This document shows positions 31,630 through 40,709 of a DNA stretch of 64,000 nucleotides, one piece after another. Both the position numbers and the translations under genes were made by a program. The stretch's first letter is position 1, and each line of letters starts with the position of its first letter. Source of the stretch: Competibacter sp963695105 (GTDB lineage: Bacteria > Pseudomonadota > Gammaproteobacteria > Competibacterales > Competibacteraceae); NCBI GenBank assembly GCA_963695105.1, contig CAVOGC010000040.1:1-64000 (forward strand), in the 5' to 3' direction. The notes beneath the pieces are model-generated. The model was not told where the DNA came from. It saw nothing but the letters and a program-made list of their open reading frames with translations, and did not search any database.

Positions 31630-33756
31630 ATGGCTGAGGTCTTCACTCGTATCCTGCGCATCGAACTGCCCGACTCGCTGCAATGCGATGAATCCGGCAA
31701 GAATCCGGCTTTTTCCATCGCCTTCGTCGCCGATGGCCCAATCCCCTTCCCGCAGCTCATTCTGCATACGCCCGAGGGACAACGCCTGATCACGGGCGAG
31801 GCGCTGGAGGAAACGGTCGTCGAAGGCGATTACCGGTATGCCGCCAGCATTCCCGCCGGATTGCTATGGCCCAACACCCTGACCGTGCAGGCGGAAGGTT
31901 GCCGCAAGGCCGACATCCAGCAGGCCGGCGGCGGCGACTGGATCAAGGAGTTCCGCCAGTTGCAAATCGCGCCGAACGCCAAGGCCCAGCCGGTCATCCG
32001 GGTGGCGACCGGACCGGGCGATGCGCCGGTCAAGCTGTACTTCGGCATCCACAAGCACATGCACCAACCCTACTACAACGCCACCGACCGCTTGTACTGG
32101 GACGGCGAGAAGGATTCGATCTTCGGGGCGCGCGGCGGCCCCTACACTCATTTCATCCCGACCGCCGTGCGCCAGTACATCGGCGGTGGCCTGCCCCACG
32201 CTGGCTTGTCCACCAGTTGGAGCGGCTCGCTGATCGAGCAATTGGACCGCTGCGCCGCCGATGGCTTGTGCGGCGGGCGCTTCGGCGGCTGGAACAACGA
32301 CTTGCGCGCCGTGGCCCAGGAAAAGACCGAGCTGGGCCACCCACGGGTGGATTTCGTGGCCTTCGGCTTCTTTCACCCGCTGATGGCGCTGACCCCGGCC
32401 CGCAATATCGTCAAGCAGGTCGAATGGCATCGCAACATCATCCGTTCCGCGTTTGGCGTCGAGGCGTCCAGCGTGATGTTCCCGCCCGAGACCGCTTTCC
32501 ACATCCGGATGATTCCGGCGTTGAACCAGGCCGGCATCAGGGCGGTGATTTACGATTCCATCCACCGCTTCCGGGCCTGCCGGGACTATCCCTACGCCGG
32601 GATCAACGAAGGCATGTTGCCGCCCAACCCCGCCGAACAGGTCAATCCGCCGGTCAATGACTGGCTGCAACTGCGGAATATCTGGGCGGGATCGAGAATT
32701 TCGCCGAGTCTGCTCAAGCCGGAATACGTGCAATACGAAGACCCGGAGGGCCAGATCCACAAGATCATCGCCGTGCCGGCCGAGCGCTATATCGGCAACG
32801 AGGACGCCCGCGGCGGTTTCGGGGCGCTGCAATATCCCGACGTGCTGGGGCAGGTTTACAACCAGATCGTCGAAACCGGCGCGTTCGACCCCAAACATCC
32901 GCCGTTCTTCCTGCTGCATTCGGACGGCGACAACCACGGCGGCGGCGCCGACAGCTATTACAACCACAACACCGGAGAAATGGTGCGGTGGCTACAGGGC
33001 GATCCGCGTTTCGAGCTGAGCACGGTGCATGATTATCTCGACCGCTTCCCGCCCGATCCGGCACGAGCCGTGCACATCGAGCCGGGTTCCTGGGCCGGCG
33101 CCGACAACGGCGATCCGCAATTCATGAAGTGGTTCAGCCGCTACGACCAGCCCTATTCGCCCGACCTGAATTCCTGGGCGGTGCTGACCGCGTTCCAGAA
33201 CGTGGTTCACTCGCTGGAAGACGCCGTTCCCGGCAAGCCGTGGCTGGACGACATCAATTGGCTGATGCTGGCCGCCGAGACCAGTTGCTACTGGTACTGG
33301 ACCGGGCAGCACGTCTGGGATCAACAAGTCACCAACGCCGCGAACAAGGGTTACGGCATGGTCAAGAGCGAGGTGGACGCCGTGCTGTCCGCGGGCAAGG
33401 ATCGCACCGGCCCCACCATCTTCGCGCCATGGGTGACGCCGGAAAACCCGGGCGGCAAGCGCTGGGGCCAGGGCTGCCTGCTGGACGCGCCGCGCGAGGG
33501 CACCGTGCATACCTTCGTGTACGACATCGCCGGTCTGAAGCGGGTGACGCTGGTATTGCGCGCCGCCACGGGTGAAACCCGTCTGGCGATGACCGACAAC
33601 GGCCCGTATCCGTCGCAGACCGAGGCGGCCCTCACCGCCAATTACTACACCGCCAAACTGCCGGTCGGCGCCGGCGACCTGCGCTATTACATCGAAGCGG
33701 AGGACGGCAAGGGCAACGTCTCGCGTGGGGCGCTGGAGCGGGTGTATTTGGCCTGA
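31630..33756 (+). CDS. Glycoside hydrolase family 57-like protein
   Basis: A 708-residue protein with an N-terminal beta-rich region of about 130 residues, then a GH57-type barrel: HKHMHQPYY near residue 142 matches the GH57 region I, FPPETAF contains the likely nucleophile Glu287, and LLHSDGDNHGGGADSYY resembles the acid/base region. A C-terminal beta domain (about 600-705) may bind carbohydrate. GH57 enzymes include alpha-amylases, amylopullulanases and branching enzymes acting on alpha-glucans; I cannot choose among these. Divergent from pyruvate kinase, so linked to glycogen use by context. Confidence 0.75.
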   Translation: MAEVFTRILRIELPDSLQCDESGKNPAFSIAFVADGPIPFPQLILHTPEGQRLITGEALEETVVEGDYRYAASIPAGLLWPNTLTVQAEGCRKADIQQAGGGDWIKEFRQLQIAPNAKAQPVIRVATGPGDAPVKLYFGIHKHMHQPYYNATDRLYWDGEKDSIFGARGGPYTHFIPTAVRQYIGGGLPHAGLSTSWSGSLIEQLDRCAADGLCGGRFGGWNNDLRAVAQEKTELGHPRVDFVAFGFFHPLMALTPARNIVKQVEWHRNIIRSAFGVEASSVMFPPETAFHIRMIPALNQAGIRAVIYDSIHRFRACRDYPYAGINEGMLPPNPAEQVNPPVNDWLQLRNIWAGSRISPSLLKPEYVQYEDPEGQIHKIIAVPAERYIGNEDARGGFGALQYPDVLGQVYNQIVETGAFDPKHPPFFLLHSDGDNHGGGADSYYNHNTGEMVRWLQGDPRFELSTVHDYLDRFPPDPARAVHIEPGSWAGADNGDPQFMKWFSRYDQPYSPDLNSWAVLTAFQNVVHSLEDAVPGKPWLDDINWLMLAAETSCYWYWTGQHVWDQQVTNAANKGYGMVKSEVDAVLSAGKDRTGPTIFAPWVTPENPGGKRWGQGCLLDAPREGTVHTFVYDIAGLKRVTLVLRAATGETRLAMTDNGPYPSQTEAALTANYYTAKLPVGAGDLRYYIEAEDGKGNVSRGALERVYLA

Positions 33757-33767
33757 TTCGTGTCTGG

Positions 33768-33800
33768 AACCGGAATCCGGGAAAATCCGGATTCCGGTTT
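33768..33800 (+). terminator. Hairpin after the GH57 gene
   Basis: AACCGGAATCCGG, loop GAAAAT, then the exact 13-bp complement ending in TT, 11 bp past the stop codon. Strong stem with only a weak T-tail. Confidence 0.65.
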
Positions 33801-33983
33801 GCTTGCGCCTCCATCAAGCCCTTATCCGCTCCACCGGCAATGGTGGGCCGAACGGATAACCCCGCGTCCAAACGTTACCATGCTACCGACACGCAAGGGC
33901 TGTCGGTGCTACCCTACCCGCTAAACTCCACCAACCCAACAAACCACGAGGAAAAATGCTCGCCTCCGGGGAGCAAAACCACC

Positions 33984-34400
33984 ATGAAAACCCGTGTTAC
34001 CTGGCTGGAAGACATGACTTACGTGGCCCAATCACCCAGCGGCCACGCCGTGGTGCTGGACGGCCCGCCGGAACTGGGCGGCCACAATCTCGGACCGCGC
34101 CCGATGGAAATGCTGCTGATGGGCATGGGCGGTTGCACCGCGATTGACGCGGTCAACATCCTGCGCAAGGCCCGACAGGACCTGCGCGGCTGCGAGGTGC
34201 AAATCGAAGCCGAACGAGCCACCGAGGACCCCAAGGTGTTCACCCAGATCCATGTTCACTTCATCTTCACCGGCGTGAATCTGAGCACCAAACATATCGA
34301 ACGCGCCATTCACCTGTCGGCGGAGAAATACTGCTCGGCCTCGATCATGCTGGGTAAAACCGCTCAGATTACCCACGCCTTCGAAATCCGCGAAGCCTAA
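33984..34400 (+). CDS. OsmC-family protein
   Basis: A 138-residue OsmC/Ohr-fold protein of the YhfA-like branch. MGGCTAIDAVNIL near residue 50 carries the first conserved Cys and AEKYCSASIMLG near 120 the second, the pair that reduces organic peroxides in Ohr/OsmC; YhfA-type members have no proven substrate. ATG 33984 is chosen, because the protein family begins there (MKTRVTWLEDMTY). Confidence 0.85.
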   Translation: MKTRVTWLEDMTYVAQSPSGHAVVLDGPPELGGHNLGPRPMEMLLMGMGGCTAIDAVNILRKARQDLRGCEVQIEAERATEDPKVFTQIHVHFIFTGVNLSTKHIERAIHLSAEKYCSASIMLGKTAQITHAFEIREA

Positions 34401-34526
34401 GCGCGCGTTCGCCGCAAACCCCCAATCCCGCCATCGAAGCCTGCTATACTCGCGCGCCTTCCGTAAAGCGCGTCGGCGCGCGAGTCGGCGGGTTTGGCTT
34501 TTTCGCCTTTGGGGAGGGGAATTGCG

Positions 34527-35345
34527 ATGACTCCAAAGCCAGTGTCCAGACTGCAATTGCAGGGATTCAACAACCTCACCAAGACGCTCAGCTTCAATAT
34601 ATATGATGTCTGCCACACCTCGACGCCAGAGCAGCAGGAACGCTACATCGCCTATATCGACGATGCGTACAACGCCGAGCGCCTGACTCAGATTCTGAGC
34701 GATGTATCCAGGATCATCGGCGCCAACATTCTGAACATCGCCCGGCAGAATTACGACCCGAAGGGCGCCAGCGTCACCATGCTGATTTCCGAGGAGCCGA
34801 TCGAGTCCGACCGGCTATCCAACACGGAGTCTCCCGGCCCGCTGCCGGAGGCGGTGGTCTGCCATCTGGACAAGAGCCACATCACGGTCCACACCTATCC
34901 GGAAAGCCATCCCGACAACGGCATCAGCACCTTCCGGGCCGATATCGACGTAGCGACCTGCGGTCGCATCTCCCCGCTCAAGGCCTTGAACTATCTGATC
35001 CACAGCTTCGAGTCCGACATCGTCACCATCGACTATCGGGTGCGGGGCTTTACCCGCGACGTGTCCGGCAAGAAACACTTCATCGACCACCAGATCAACT
35101 CGATTCAAAACTACCTCTCCAAAGACACCCGGGAGCGGTATCAGATGATCGATGTGAATGTCTATCAGGAACATATCTTCCACACCAAGATGATCCTGAA
35201 GGACTTCGAGTTGAACAATTACCTGTTCAGCGTGGACAAGCAGGACATGCCCCCGCGCGAGCAGGCGGAAATCGAGCGGCGCCTGCGGCGGGAAATGGCG
35301 GAAATCTTCTACGGCGAGAACCTGCACAAGGGCTTGCGGATTTAG
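34527..35345 (+). CDS. speD: S-adenosylmethionine decarboxylase proenzyme
   Basis: A 272-residue SpeD of the E. coli type, supplying decarboxylated SAM for spermidine. It self-cleaves before Ser117 in HLDKSHITVHTYPESHP to create the pyruvoyl cofactor; the surrounding motif is identical to that of E. coli except for one position. ATG 34527 follows GGGGAGGGG. No speE lies in the window. Confidence 0.93.
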   Translation: MTPKPVSRLQLQGFNNLTKTLSFNIYDVCHTSTPEQQERYIAYIDDAYNAERLTQILSDVSRIIGANILNIARQNYDPKGASVTMLISEEPIESDRLSNTESPGPLPEAVVCHLDKSHITVHTYPESHPDNGISTFRADIDVATCGRISPLKALNYLIHSFESDIVTIDYRVRGFTRDVSGKKHFIDHQINSIQNYLSKDTRERYQMIDVNVYQEHIFHTKMILKDFELNNYLFSVDKQDMPPREQAEIERRLRREMAEIFYGENLHKGLRI

Positions 35346-35455
35346 GGGTGCTTTTCACAGCCCCTCGGGTGCATCTTGAAGAAAGCCCTCTTCCCCAGTC
35401 CCTTATACGGGGAGAGAGACGTTTTCAGCAGCCACTTGGCCTCCTTACAGCGTGC

Positions 35456-36100
35456 CTAGACCCAGTAAGTGGTCTGGGTCATCACCTTGGACACGCCTTG
35501 CATCAACGCGCGCACGGGCAGCGGCAAGCGGGCGCCGCCGGCCGCCAGGGCGTCGGCGGCGTGGCGGGCCTCGTCTTCCTTCATCTGCTCCAGAATGGCC
35601 TGGCTGGGCCGATCCTCGGCCGGCAGGCGCTCCAGATGCGCATTTAAATGTTGGACCACCTGCTGCTCGGTCTCGGCGACGAACCCCAGACTCCAGCGGT
35701 CTCCGGCCTTGCCGGCCAGCGCCCCGATGGTGAAAGCGCCGGCGTAGAATAAGGGGTTGAGCACGCTGGGATGGCTGCCCAGTTCCTTCAGCCGTGCCTC
35801 GCACCAGGCCAGATGGTCGTTTTCCTCGCCGGAGGCCCGCTCCATGCGGCCACGCACCGCATCCAGTCGCGCGGTCAGCGCCTGTCCCTGATAGAGCGCC
35901 TGGGCGCAAACCTCGCCGGTATGGTTGACCCGCATCAGCCGTCCGGCCCGCTTGCGCGCCTCGGGCGGCAACTCGGCGGGTGGCGCGGCGGCGGCCGGAT
36001 TGGCGCGGCCGGTCGTCGTCGGCTTGCCGAATACGGTGCGGAGCGCCTGATCCAGGGTAACGAGCAGGGCGTCAACAGGGGTATAGTAACGAGTCGTCAT
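35456..36100 (-). CDS. coq7: Demethoxyubiquinone hydroxylase Coq7
   Basis: A 214-residue diiron monooxygenase for the C6 hydroxylation of ubiquinone synthesis. The two four-helix-bundle ligand sets are seen: RVNHTGEVCAQALYQ with E and a downstream EENDHLAWCE, then ETEQQVVQHLNAHL and MKEDEARHAADA. The protein is aerobic, so it completes the ubiquinone that RquA could turn into rhodoquinone. It lies opposite to and divergent from the ferredoxin gene. Confidence 0.9.
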   Translation of the reverse strand: MTTRYYTPVDALLVTLDQALRTVFGKPTTTGRANPAAAAPPAELPPEARKRAGRLMRVNHTGEVCAQALYQGQALTARLDAVRGRMERASGEENDHLAWCEARLKELGSHPSVLNPLFYAGAFTIGALAGKAGDRWSLGFVAETEQQVVQHLNAHLERLPAEDRPSQAILEQMKEDEARHAADALAAGGARLPLPVRALMQGVSKVMTQTTYWV

Positions 36101-36137
36101 GGGCTTAAGCCTGGGTTCGGATCGGTGAGGAGTTGAA

Positions 36138-36447
36138 GTGTCGTATTATCGCTATCATGTCTTTTTTTGCACCAACCTGCGGCCGGACGGATCGCAGTGC
36201 TGCCAGCAGTGCGGCGCCCAGGAAGCCCGCGACTACGTCAAGCAACGGGTCAAGCAACTCGGTCCCGGCCATTCCCGACAAGGTCCGCATCAACAGCGCC
36301 GGCTGTCTGGACCGCTGCGCCGAAGGGCCGGTCATGGTCGTTTACCCGGAGGCCACCTGGTACAGCTATGTAGACCGCGCCGATCTCGATGAGATCATCG
36401 AGCAGCATCTGGTCCACGGCCAGGTGGTGGAGCGGTTGCTCATCTAG
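36138..36447 (+). CDS. (2Fe-2S) thioredoxin-like ferredoxin, apparent frameshift
   Basis: A protein of about 102 residues of the thioredoxin-like [2Fe-2S] ferredoxin type. The N-terminal half (SYYRYHVFFCTNLRPDG, then CCQQCG) reads from GTG 36138 behind AGGAG. Near 36262-36270 the frame must drop one base (in CCCGGCC), after which PDKVRINSAGCLDRCAEGP and VYPEATWYSYV continue in a second frame to 36447. Both parts are typical of the family and both Cys pairs are kept. The function is electron transfer to unknown partners. Confidence 0.75.
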
Positions 36448-36568
36448 CGGCCGCTTGGCGTTTTTTGTGGTTCCCGCCCGCCGGCGGGGGTTGTAGGACG
36501 AATACCGCTTGCATACAATGTCCGACTTTCCAAGCGAACACGGACTTTTCGGAGCACGTCACAATACA

Positions 36569-37003
36569 ATGAAAACTTTCAGCGCCAAGCCGGCCGAGGT
36601 CAAGCGCGACTGGTACGTGATCGACGCCACGGACAAGGTTCTGGGCCGGCTGTCGACCGAGATCGCGCGCCGCTTGCGGGGCAAGCACAAGCCCGAGTTT
36701 ACCCCCCACGTCGATACCGGCGACTACATCATCGTGGTCAACGCCGAAAAAGTGCGGGCGACCGGGCGGAAGCGGACCGACAAGATCTATTACCGAACCA
36801 CCGGTTACGTCGGCAACATCAAGTCCATCTCGATGGACAAGCTGTTGCAACAAGCCCCGGAGCGCGTCATCGAGATCGCCGTCAAGGGGATGTTGCCCAA
36901 AAACCCGCTGGGGCGGGCGATGTTCCGCAAATTGAAGGTTTACGCGGGCGCCGAACACCAGCACACCGCCCAGCAGCCCAAGCCCCTGGAACTGGTTGGG
37001 TAG
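36569..37003 (+). CDS. rplM: 50S ribosomal protein L13
   Basis: A 144-residue L13 beginning MKTFSAKPAEVKRDWYVIDA; the DATDKVLGRLSTEIA and GMLPKNPLGR blocks are diagnostic. ATG 36569 gives the usual length; the upstream in-frame ATG at 36509 is in the leader. Followed by rpsI after 36 bp, as in most bacteria. Confidence 0.97.
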   Translation: MKTFSAKPAEVKRDWYVIDATDKVLGRLSTEIARRLRGKHKPEFTPHVDTGDYIIVVNAEKVRATGRKRTDKIYYRTTGYVGNIKSISMDKLLQQAPERVIEIAVKGMLPKNPLGRAMFRKLKVYAGAEHQHTAQQPKPLELVG

Positions 37004-37039
37004 CCCGCGGCTGGCGCATTCACTAATGGAAAGGCAAGA

Positions 37040-37432
37040 ATGATCGAAAATCAGCATTACGGCACCGGCCGGCGCAAGACCGCCACGGCGCGGGTTTTCC
37101 TGCGACCCGGCAGTGGCAATATCATGGTCAACCAGCGCCCCCTGAACCAATATTTTGGACGCGAGACCTCCTGCATGGTGGCGTACCAGGCGCTGGAAGT
37201 CGCCGATCTGAAGGACAAGTTCGATGTCTACGTGACCGTCAAGGGCGGCGGCATCACCGGGCAGGCCGGCGCAATCCGCCACGGCATCACCCGGGCGTTG
37301 CTCGAATACGACGAGAGCCTGCGTCCCTCGCTGCGCAAAGCCGGCTTCGTCACCCGCGACGCCCGCGAGGTGGAGCGCAAGAAGGTCGGTCTGCGCAAGG
37401 CCCGCCGCGCCACCCAATACTCCAAGCGTTAA
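37040..37432 (+). CDS. rpsI: 30S ribosomal protein S9
   Basis: A 130-residue S9 with YGTGRRKTATARVFL at the N-terminus and the C-terminal RRATQYSKR tail that reaches the P-site tRNA. Cotranscribed with rplM. A tRNA gene starts 9 bp after its stop, so the tRNA is probably part of the same transcript. Confidence 0.97.
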   Translation: MIENQHYGTGRRKTATARVFLRPGSGNIMVNQRPLNQYFGRETSCMVAYQALEVADLKDKFDVYVTVKGGGITGQAGAIRHGITRALLEYDESLRPSLRKAGFVTRDAREVERKKVGLRKARRATQYSKR

Positions 37433-37441
37433 GCATCTCCT

Positions 37442-37515
37442 TGGGGGATCGTCTAACGGCAGGACAGCGGACTCTGACTCCGTCAATCTAGGTTCGAATC
37501 CTAGTCCCCCAGCCA
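37442..37515 (+). tRNA. tRNA-Gln (CTG)
   Basis: A 74-nt cloverleaf: acceptor TGGGGGA pairs with TCCCCCA, anticodon loop CTCTGAC gives anticodon CTG (reads CAG), T-loop GGTTCGAATCC, and encoded CCA at 37513-37515. It ends upstream of a rho-independent terminator. Confidence 0.95.
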
Positions 37516-37518
37516 CCG

Positions 37519-37552
37519 CCCACCCGCCCGATGTATTTCGGGTGGGTTTTTT
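37519..37552 (+). terminator. Intrinsic terminator after tRNA-Gln
   Basis: CCCACCCG pairs with CGGGTGGG, followed by six T residues, immediately after the tRNA CCA. It ends the rplM-rpsI-tRNA transcript. Confidence 0.9.
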
Positions 37553-37567
37553 ATCGCCCGAACAAAA

Positions 37568-37584
37568 AACAACAATTTGTTGTT
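37568..37584. promoter_or_regulatory. 17-bp palindrome upstream of the first porin
   Basis: AACAACAA-T-TTGTTGTT is a perfect inverted repeat around one base, about 50 bp upstream of the -35 box of the first porin. It could be an operator or merely an AT-rich cruciform. The second porin promoter has no copy. Confidence 0.35.
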
Positions 37585-37630
37585 AAAATAAAACAGAAAC
37601 TAAATTTTGTGTTTTTTTTGAAAATATCAG

Positions 37631-37659
37631 TTGCATTTCTGCTTCAGAATGCGTATAAA
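37631..37659 (+). promoter_or_regulatory. Sigma70-type promoter of the first porin
   Basis: TTGCAT at 37631-37636, 17-bp spacer, TATAAA at 37654-37659. The second porin has the same arrangement (CAGTTGCRT and TATAAAT), so the conservation between paralogues supports the assignment. A leader of about 60 nt follows. Confidence 0.75.
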
Positions 37660-37724
37660 TTTCCTCAATGATTTGAGAGCACCTCTTTGTTGTGTACATA
37701 CAACACAAACCTAGGAGTTTAGTC

Positions 37725-38966
37725 ATGAAAAAGTCTGCTATCGCGCTGGCCGTTGCCGCTGCACTGGTTGGCACCTCCGCCCTCGCCGACACCACCCTGT
37801 ACGGTTCCGCCCGGGTATCCGTCGATTATCATTGATCTCGACACGACCTACAGCGGCCTCAGAAACCCCGTCGATTTCTCACTGCTTCCGATCCTCAAGG
37901 GCTTTAGCGCGTGGGATGTGGTCAATAATTCGTCCCGGCTGGGCGTGCGCGGCGAGGAAGACCTCGGCGGCGGCCTGAGCGCCATCTATCAGTATGAATT
38001 CGGCGTGGATGTGACCGAAGGCAGCCCAGACTGGAACAGCAATCGGCCGAAGTGGGTGGGTTTGAAAGGCACCAGTTGGGGCGCGGTCACCTTGGGCACC
38101 CAGTGGACCCCCTACTACAATGTGCTCGGTGTCGCCGACGTTTTTAACAACTCGGCCAATTCTTTTCTCCAAAGAACCGGTTATCTGGGTAGCGTCTACG
38201 GCACCCGCATGGACAACAGCCTGGTGTACACCTCGCCCAACTGGAGCGGCTTCGGTTTCCAGGCCATGCTGGTCATGAATGGCGACTTCACGGATAATGA
38301 TCCGACCAATCCCGGTGAACTGGCGAGGTGCAACCCCGATAACAAGTTGCCCTGCAATCTTGACAGCGGCATCGACATGTACCAGCTCAACGCCACCTAC
38401 AAGAACGGTCCGTGGTTCGCGGGTGCGGCCTACATGGCCCTGGATGGCCCGGGCTTCGGCAGATATTTCAGTACCAGCCCGCTGAATCTCACCTCTTTCG
38501 GAACGACAAGTCCGTTTCTGGTAGCTGGTCTCGTTGGTCAGCCCGCATACTCTGCTCCAACTTGGGATGGCGATCAGTGGGGTTTAGCCTTTGGCTACAA
38601 CTCCGGTCCCTTCGCGGTCACCCTGAGCTACGAAGATGGGGATGCTAACACCCTTCACTATGGTAAAACCCGAACTTGTATTTGACCGGCGCCTACACCT
38701 TTGGCAACAACATCATCCGGGGTGGCTACGGCTACACAACCCCCGATAAGGGCTCAGTTCTTCTCTACACACGGAGTCCGGATGGTCTTTTAGTGCCATC
38801 AGGGGATAGGTTGAATCAAGACGATATCAACACCTTCCTTCTGGGTTACCAGTACAACTTCAGCAAGCGAACCCGCGTGTGGGTTGAATACATCAACAGC
38901 GATATCGACAGCGATTTGGTCGGCACCGCGCAAACCGTCTCCGTCGGCACCCGCGTGGATTTCTGA
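37725..38966 (+). pseudogene. Porin (Gram-negative porin_4 type), two frameshifts
   Basis: A trimeric outer-membrane porin of about 412 residues. The signal peptide MKKSAIALAVAAALVGTSALA and strand DTTLYGSARVSVDY are in the first frame, which stops just afterwards. A one-base change near 37830 opens the second frame (WDVVNNSSRLGVRGEEDLGGG, then KWVGLKG and GTQWTPYYN). A second change near 38660-38668 (two extra bases or one lost) leads to the C-terminal part NLYLTGAYTFGNN ... SVGTRVDF, with the C-terminal Phe needed for outer-membrane insertion. About half of the positions resemble the second porin. Possibly inactive, possibly an assembly artefact. Confidence 0.8.
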
Positions 38967-38991
38967 TCCCCGCTGCTGATTGGTTCCAACG

Positions 38992-39018
38992 AAACGGACG
39001 CCTAAGGGCGTCCGTTTT
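38992..39018 (+). terminator. Intrinsic terminator after the first porin
   Basis: AAACGGACGCC, loop TAAG, GGCGTCCGTTTT; an 11-bp stem running into a short T-tract, 26 bp past the porin stop. Confidence 0.85.
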
Positions 39019-39099
39019 CATTTCCCGGCTCAGAATGATACCTGCCTGGACTAATCGTTGCGCCGATACCAATAAGTTGTATTTTTTATAAAAAACCAG

Positions 39100-39128
39100 T
39101 TGCGTTTTTACCGCAATCATTATATAAA
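39100..39128 (+). promoter_or_regulatory. Sigma70-type promoter of the second porin
   Basis: TTGCGT at 39100-39105, 17-bp spacer, TATAAA at 39123-39128, in the same context as the first porin promoter. A leader of about 100 nt precedes the ATG. Confidence 0.75.
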
Positions 39129-39235
39129 TAGCCCTGAAAGCAGTTTTAAGATTGCTTTCCAATCAAGCCAACCTATTGATTGGAAAGCAAATTTTGAAAT
39201 ATAGATCAATATCTAGACAATTCGAGGATCATGCC

Positions 39236-40363
39236 ATGAAAAAGTCCATTCTTGCCTTGGCTGTTGCTGGCGCTCTGGCTATTCCGTTCGCGGCGCAGGC
39301 CGATACCATCCTGTACGGCTCGGCGCGGGTGTCGGTGGATTACAACGACGAGCTTAACCTCATCCAAATTCCCCCCATAGATTCTGATGGTACTTGGGAT
39401 GTCGTCAACAACTCCTCGCGCCTCGGCGTGCTGGGCTCCGAGGATTTGGGCGGTGGTCTGAGCGCCGTTTACCGCTACGAATTCGGTGTCGATATGACCG
39501 AAGGCGGCAACTGGGATAGCAACCGGCCCAAATACGTCGGGCTCAAGGGTGGTTTCGGCACCCTGACTCTCGGTACCCAAGACACCCCCTATTACAACGT
39601 CGCCGGCATTACCGATATTTTCAATAGCAGCAAAACCTTCCTCTTTACACAGTGGCTGGGGGGCGGATTTTCGTTCAGCGGCAATCGCAGCCAAGCGGAT
39701 GCAGATCTCATTCGGCGGCCGAACAGCGTTTATTATTCCACGCCCGACTTCAACGGTTTCAGCGGACAAGCGATGCTGGTCATGGATGGCCCCAGCGAAC
39801 TCGTTTCGAACAATATTGATATCTGGAACCTCGCCGCCCTTTACAACAACGGGCCGTTCTTCGCCGGTCTCAGCTACGTCAAATTGGAAGGCAAGAAAAA
39901 TATCCCCCTCGATCCCGTAACCCTTCCAGGTTTCACCGTGGGTCTTGACACATCAAACTGGGTTTTGGGTTTGGGCTACAACTCGGGACCATTCGGCTTA
40001 GGCTTCATCTACGAGCAGGGCAGTCTCTACTTTCTTAACTTGCCCACCCAGATTAAGGATCCATTGGGAGCCCAATTCTTTCCCGGCGACGACGCCACCA
40101 ACTGGTATCTGACCGGCCAGTACGTCTTCGGCAACAACACCGTGCGCGCCGCCTACGGCCAAGTGGACACCGGGGTCGACGGCGACGATAAAATCGACAA
40201 TTACATCGTGGGCTACCAGTACAACTTCAGCAAGCGGACTTCGATCTGGGTGGAGTACATCGGTCGCAGCGCCAAGCTTTACAATGTCCCGGGCGACTCC
40301 ACCACCACACAGACTCTAGGCGATCAGAACGCCGTCTCGATCGGCACCCGGGTGGACTTCTAA
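39236..40363 (+). CDS. Outer-membrane porin (porin_4 type)
   Basis: An intact 375-residue porin. A Sec signal (MKKSILALAVAGALAIPFAAQA) is cut near residue 23, followed by DTILYGSARVSVDY. Beta-strand repeats end with Phe (SIGTRVDF), the usual assembly signal. Internal blocks WDVVNNSSRLGVLG and YNFSKRTSIWVEY are shared with the upstream porin, so the pair is a tandem duplication. ATG 39236 follows GAGGATC. General solute diffusion is the expected role. Confidence 0.88.
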   Translation: MKKSILALAVAGALAIPFAAQADTILYGSARVSVDYNDELNLIQIPPIDSDGTWDVVNNSSRLGVLGSEDLGGGLSAVYRYEFGVDMTEGGNWDSNRPKYVGLKGGFGTLTLGTQDTPYYNVAGITDIFNSSKTFLFTQWLGGGFSFSGNRSQADADLIRRPNSVYYSTPDFNGFSGQAMLVMDGPSELVSNNIDIWNLAALYNNGPFFAGLSYVKLEGKKNIPLDPVTLPGFTVGLDTSNWVLGLGYNSGPFGLGFIYEQGSLYFLNLPTQIKDPLGAQFFPGDDATNWYLTGQYVFGNNTVRAAYGQVDTGVDGDDKIDNYIVGYQYNFSKRTSIWVEYIGRSAKLYNVPGDSTTTQTLGDQNAVSIGTRVDF

Positions 40364-40396
40364 TACATAGCCTGGGAAAACAGGCGTAAGGGCGAG

Positions 40397-40429
40397 CGGG
40401 CGCCGCCGAAAGGCGGCGCCCGTTTTTTT
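40397..40429 (+). terminator. Intrinsic terminator after the second porin
   Basis: CGGGCGCCGCC, loop GAAA, GGCGGCGCCCG, then seven T residues. Confidence 0.93.
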
Positions 40430-40439
40430 CACATTACAT

Positions 40440-40709
40440 CTATTGTTGAGATAACAACTTATCGTAGTCCGCATGTGACCCTACCCAGAACCATACGATA
40501 CCCTTTGCATCCTTCCGACCCAGCGCACGATAATCTTTGCCGATACGCACCGAGTAGATTGGGAGAATCGTGTGAACGGGTTTAAAGCGCAAACCTGGAT
40601 GTTCCGGATCGCGTTGAAATCTCCGATAAGTCTCCCGCGCCTGATCCCGCACTGGATGAGGCAGGCTTGCCAGGGCCTTGCGAAACTGCTCGGTAGTGCG
40701 CGACTTCAC
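40440..40709 (-). CDS. RelE/ParE-superfamily toxin
   Basis: An 89-residue small basic protein beginning at a GTG that overlaps the stop of the upstream antitoxin-like gene (GTGA). The pattern KSRTTEQFRKALASLP, LRFKPVH, YSVRIGKDYRALGRK and IVWFWVGSHADYDKLL is typical of RelE/ParE-like toxins (mRNA interferase or gyrase poison). It lies at the end of the porin terminator, on the opposite strand. Which target it hits cannot be read from sequence. Confidence 0.78.
   Translation of the reverse strand: MKSRTTEQFRKALASLPHPVRDQARETYRRFQRDPEHPGLRFKPVHTILPIYSVRIGKDYRALGRKDAKGIVWFWVGSHADYDKLLSQQ

Noticed and set aside
36133..36447. A 104-residue protein starting MKCRIIAIMSFF
   Set aside because: Its first half is the out-of-frame reading of the ferredoxin N-terminus; only the second half is family-like.
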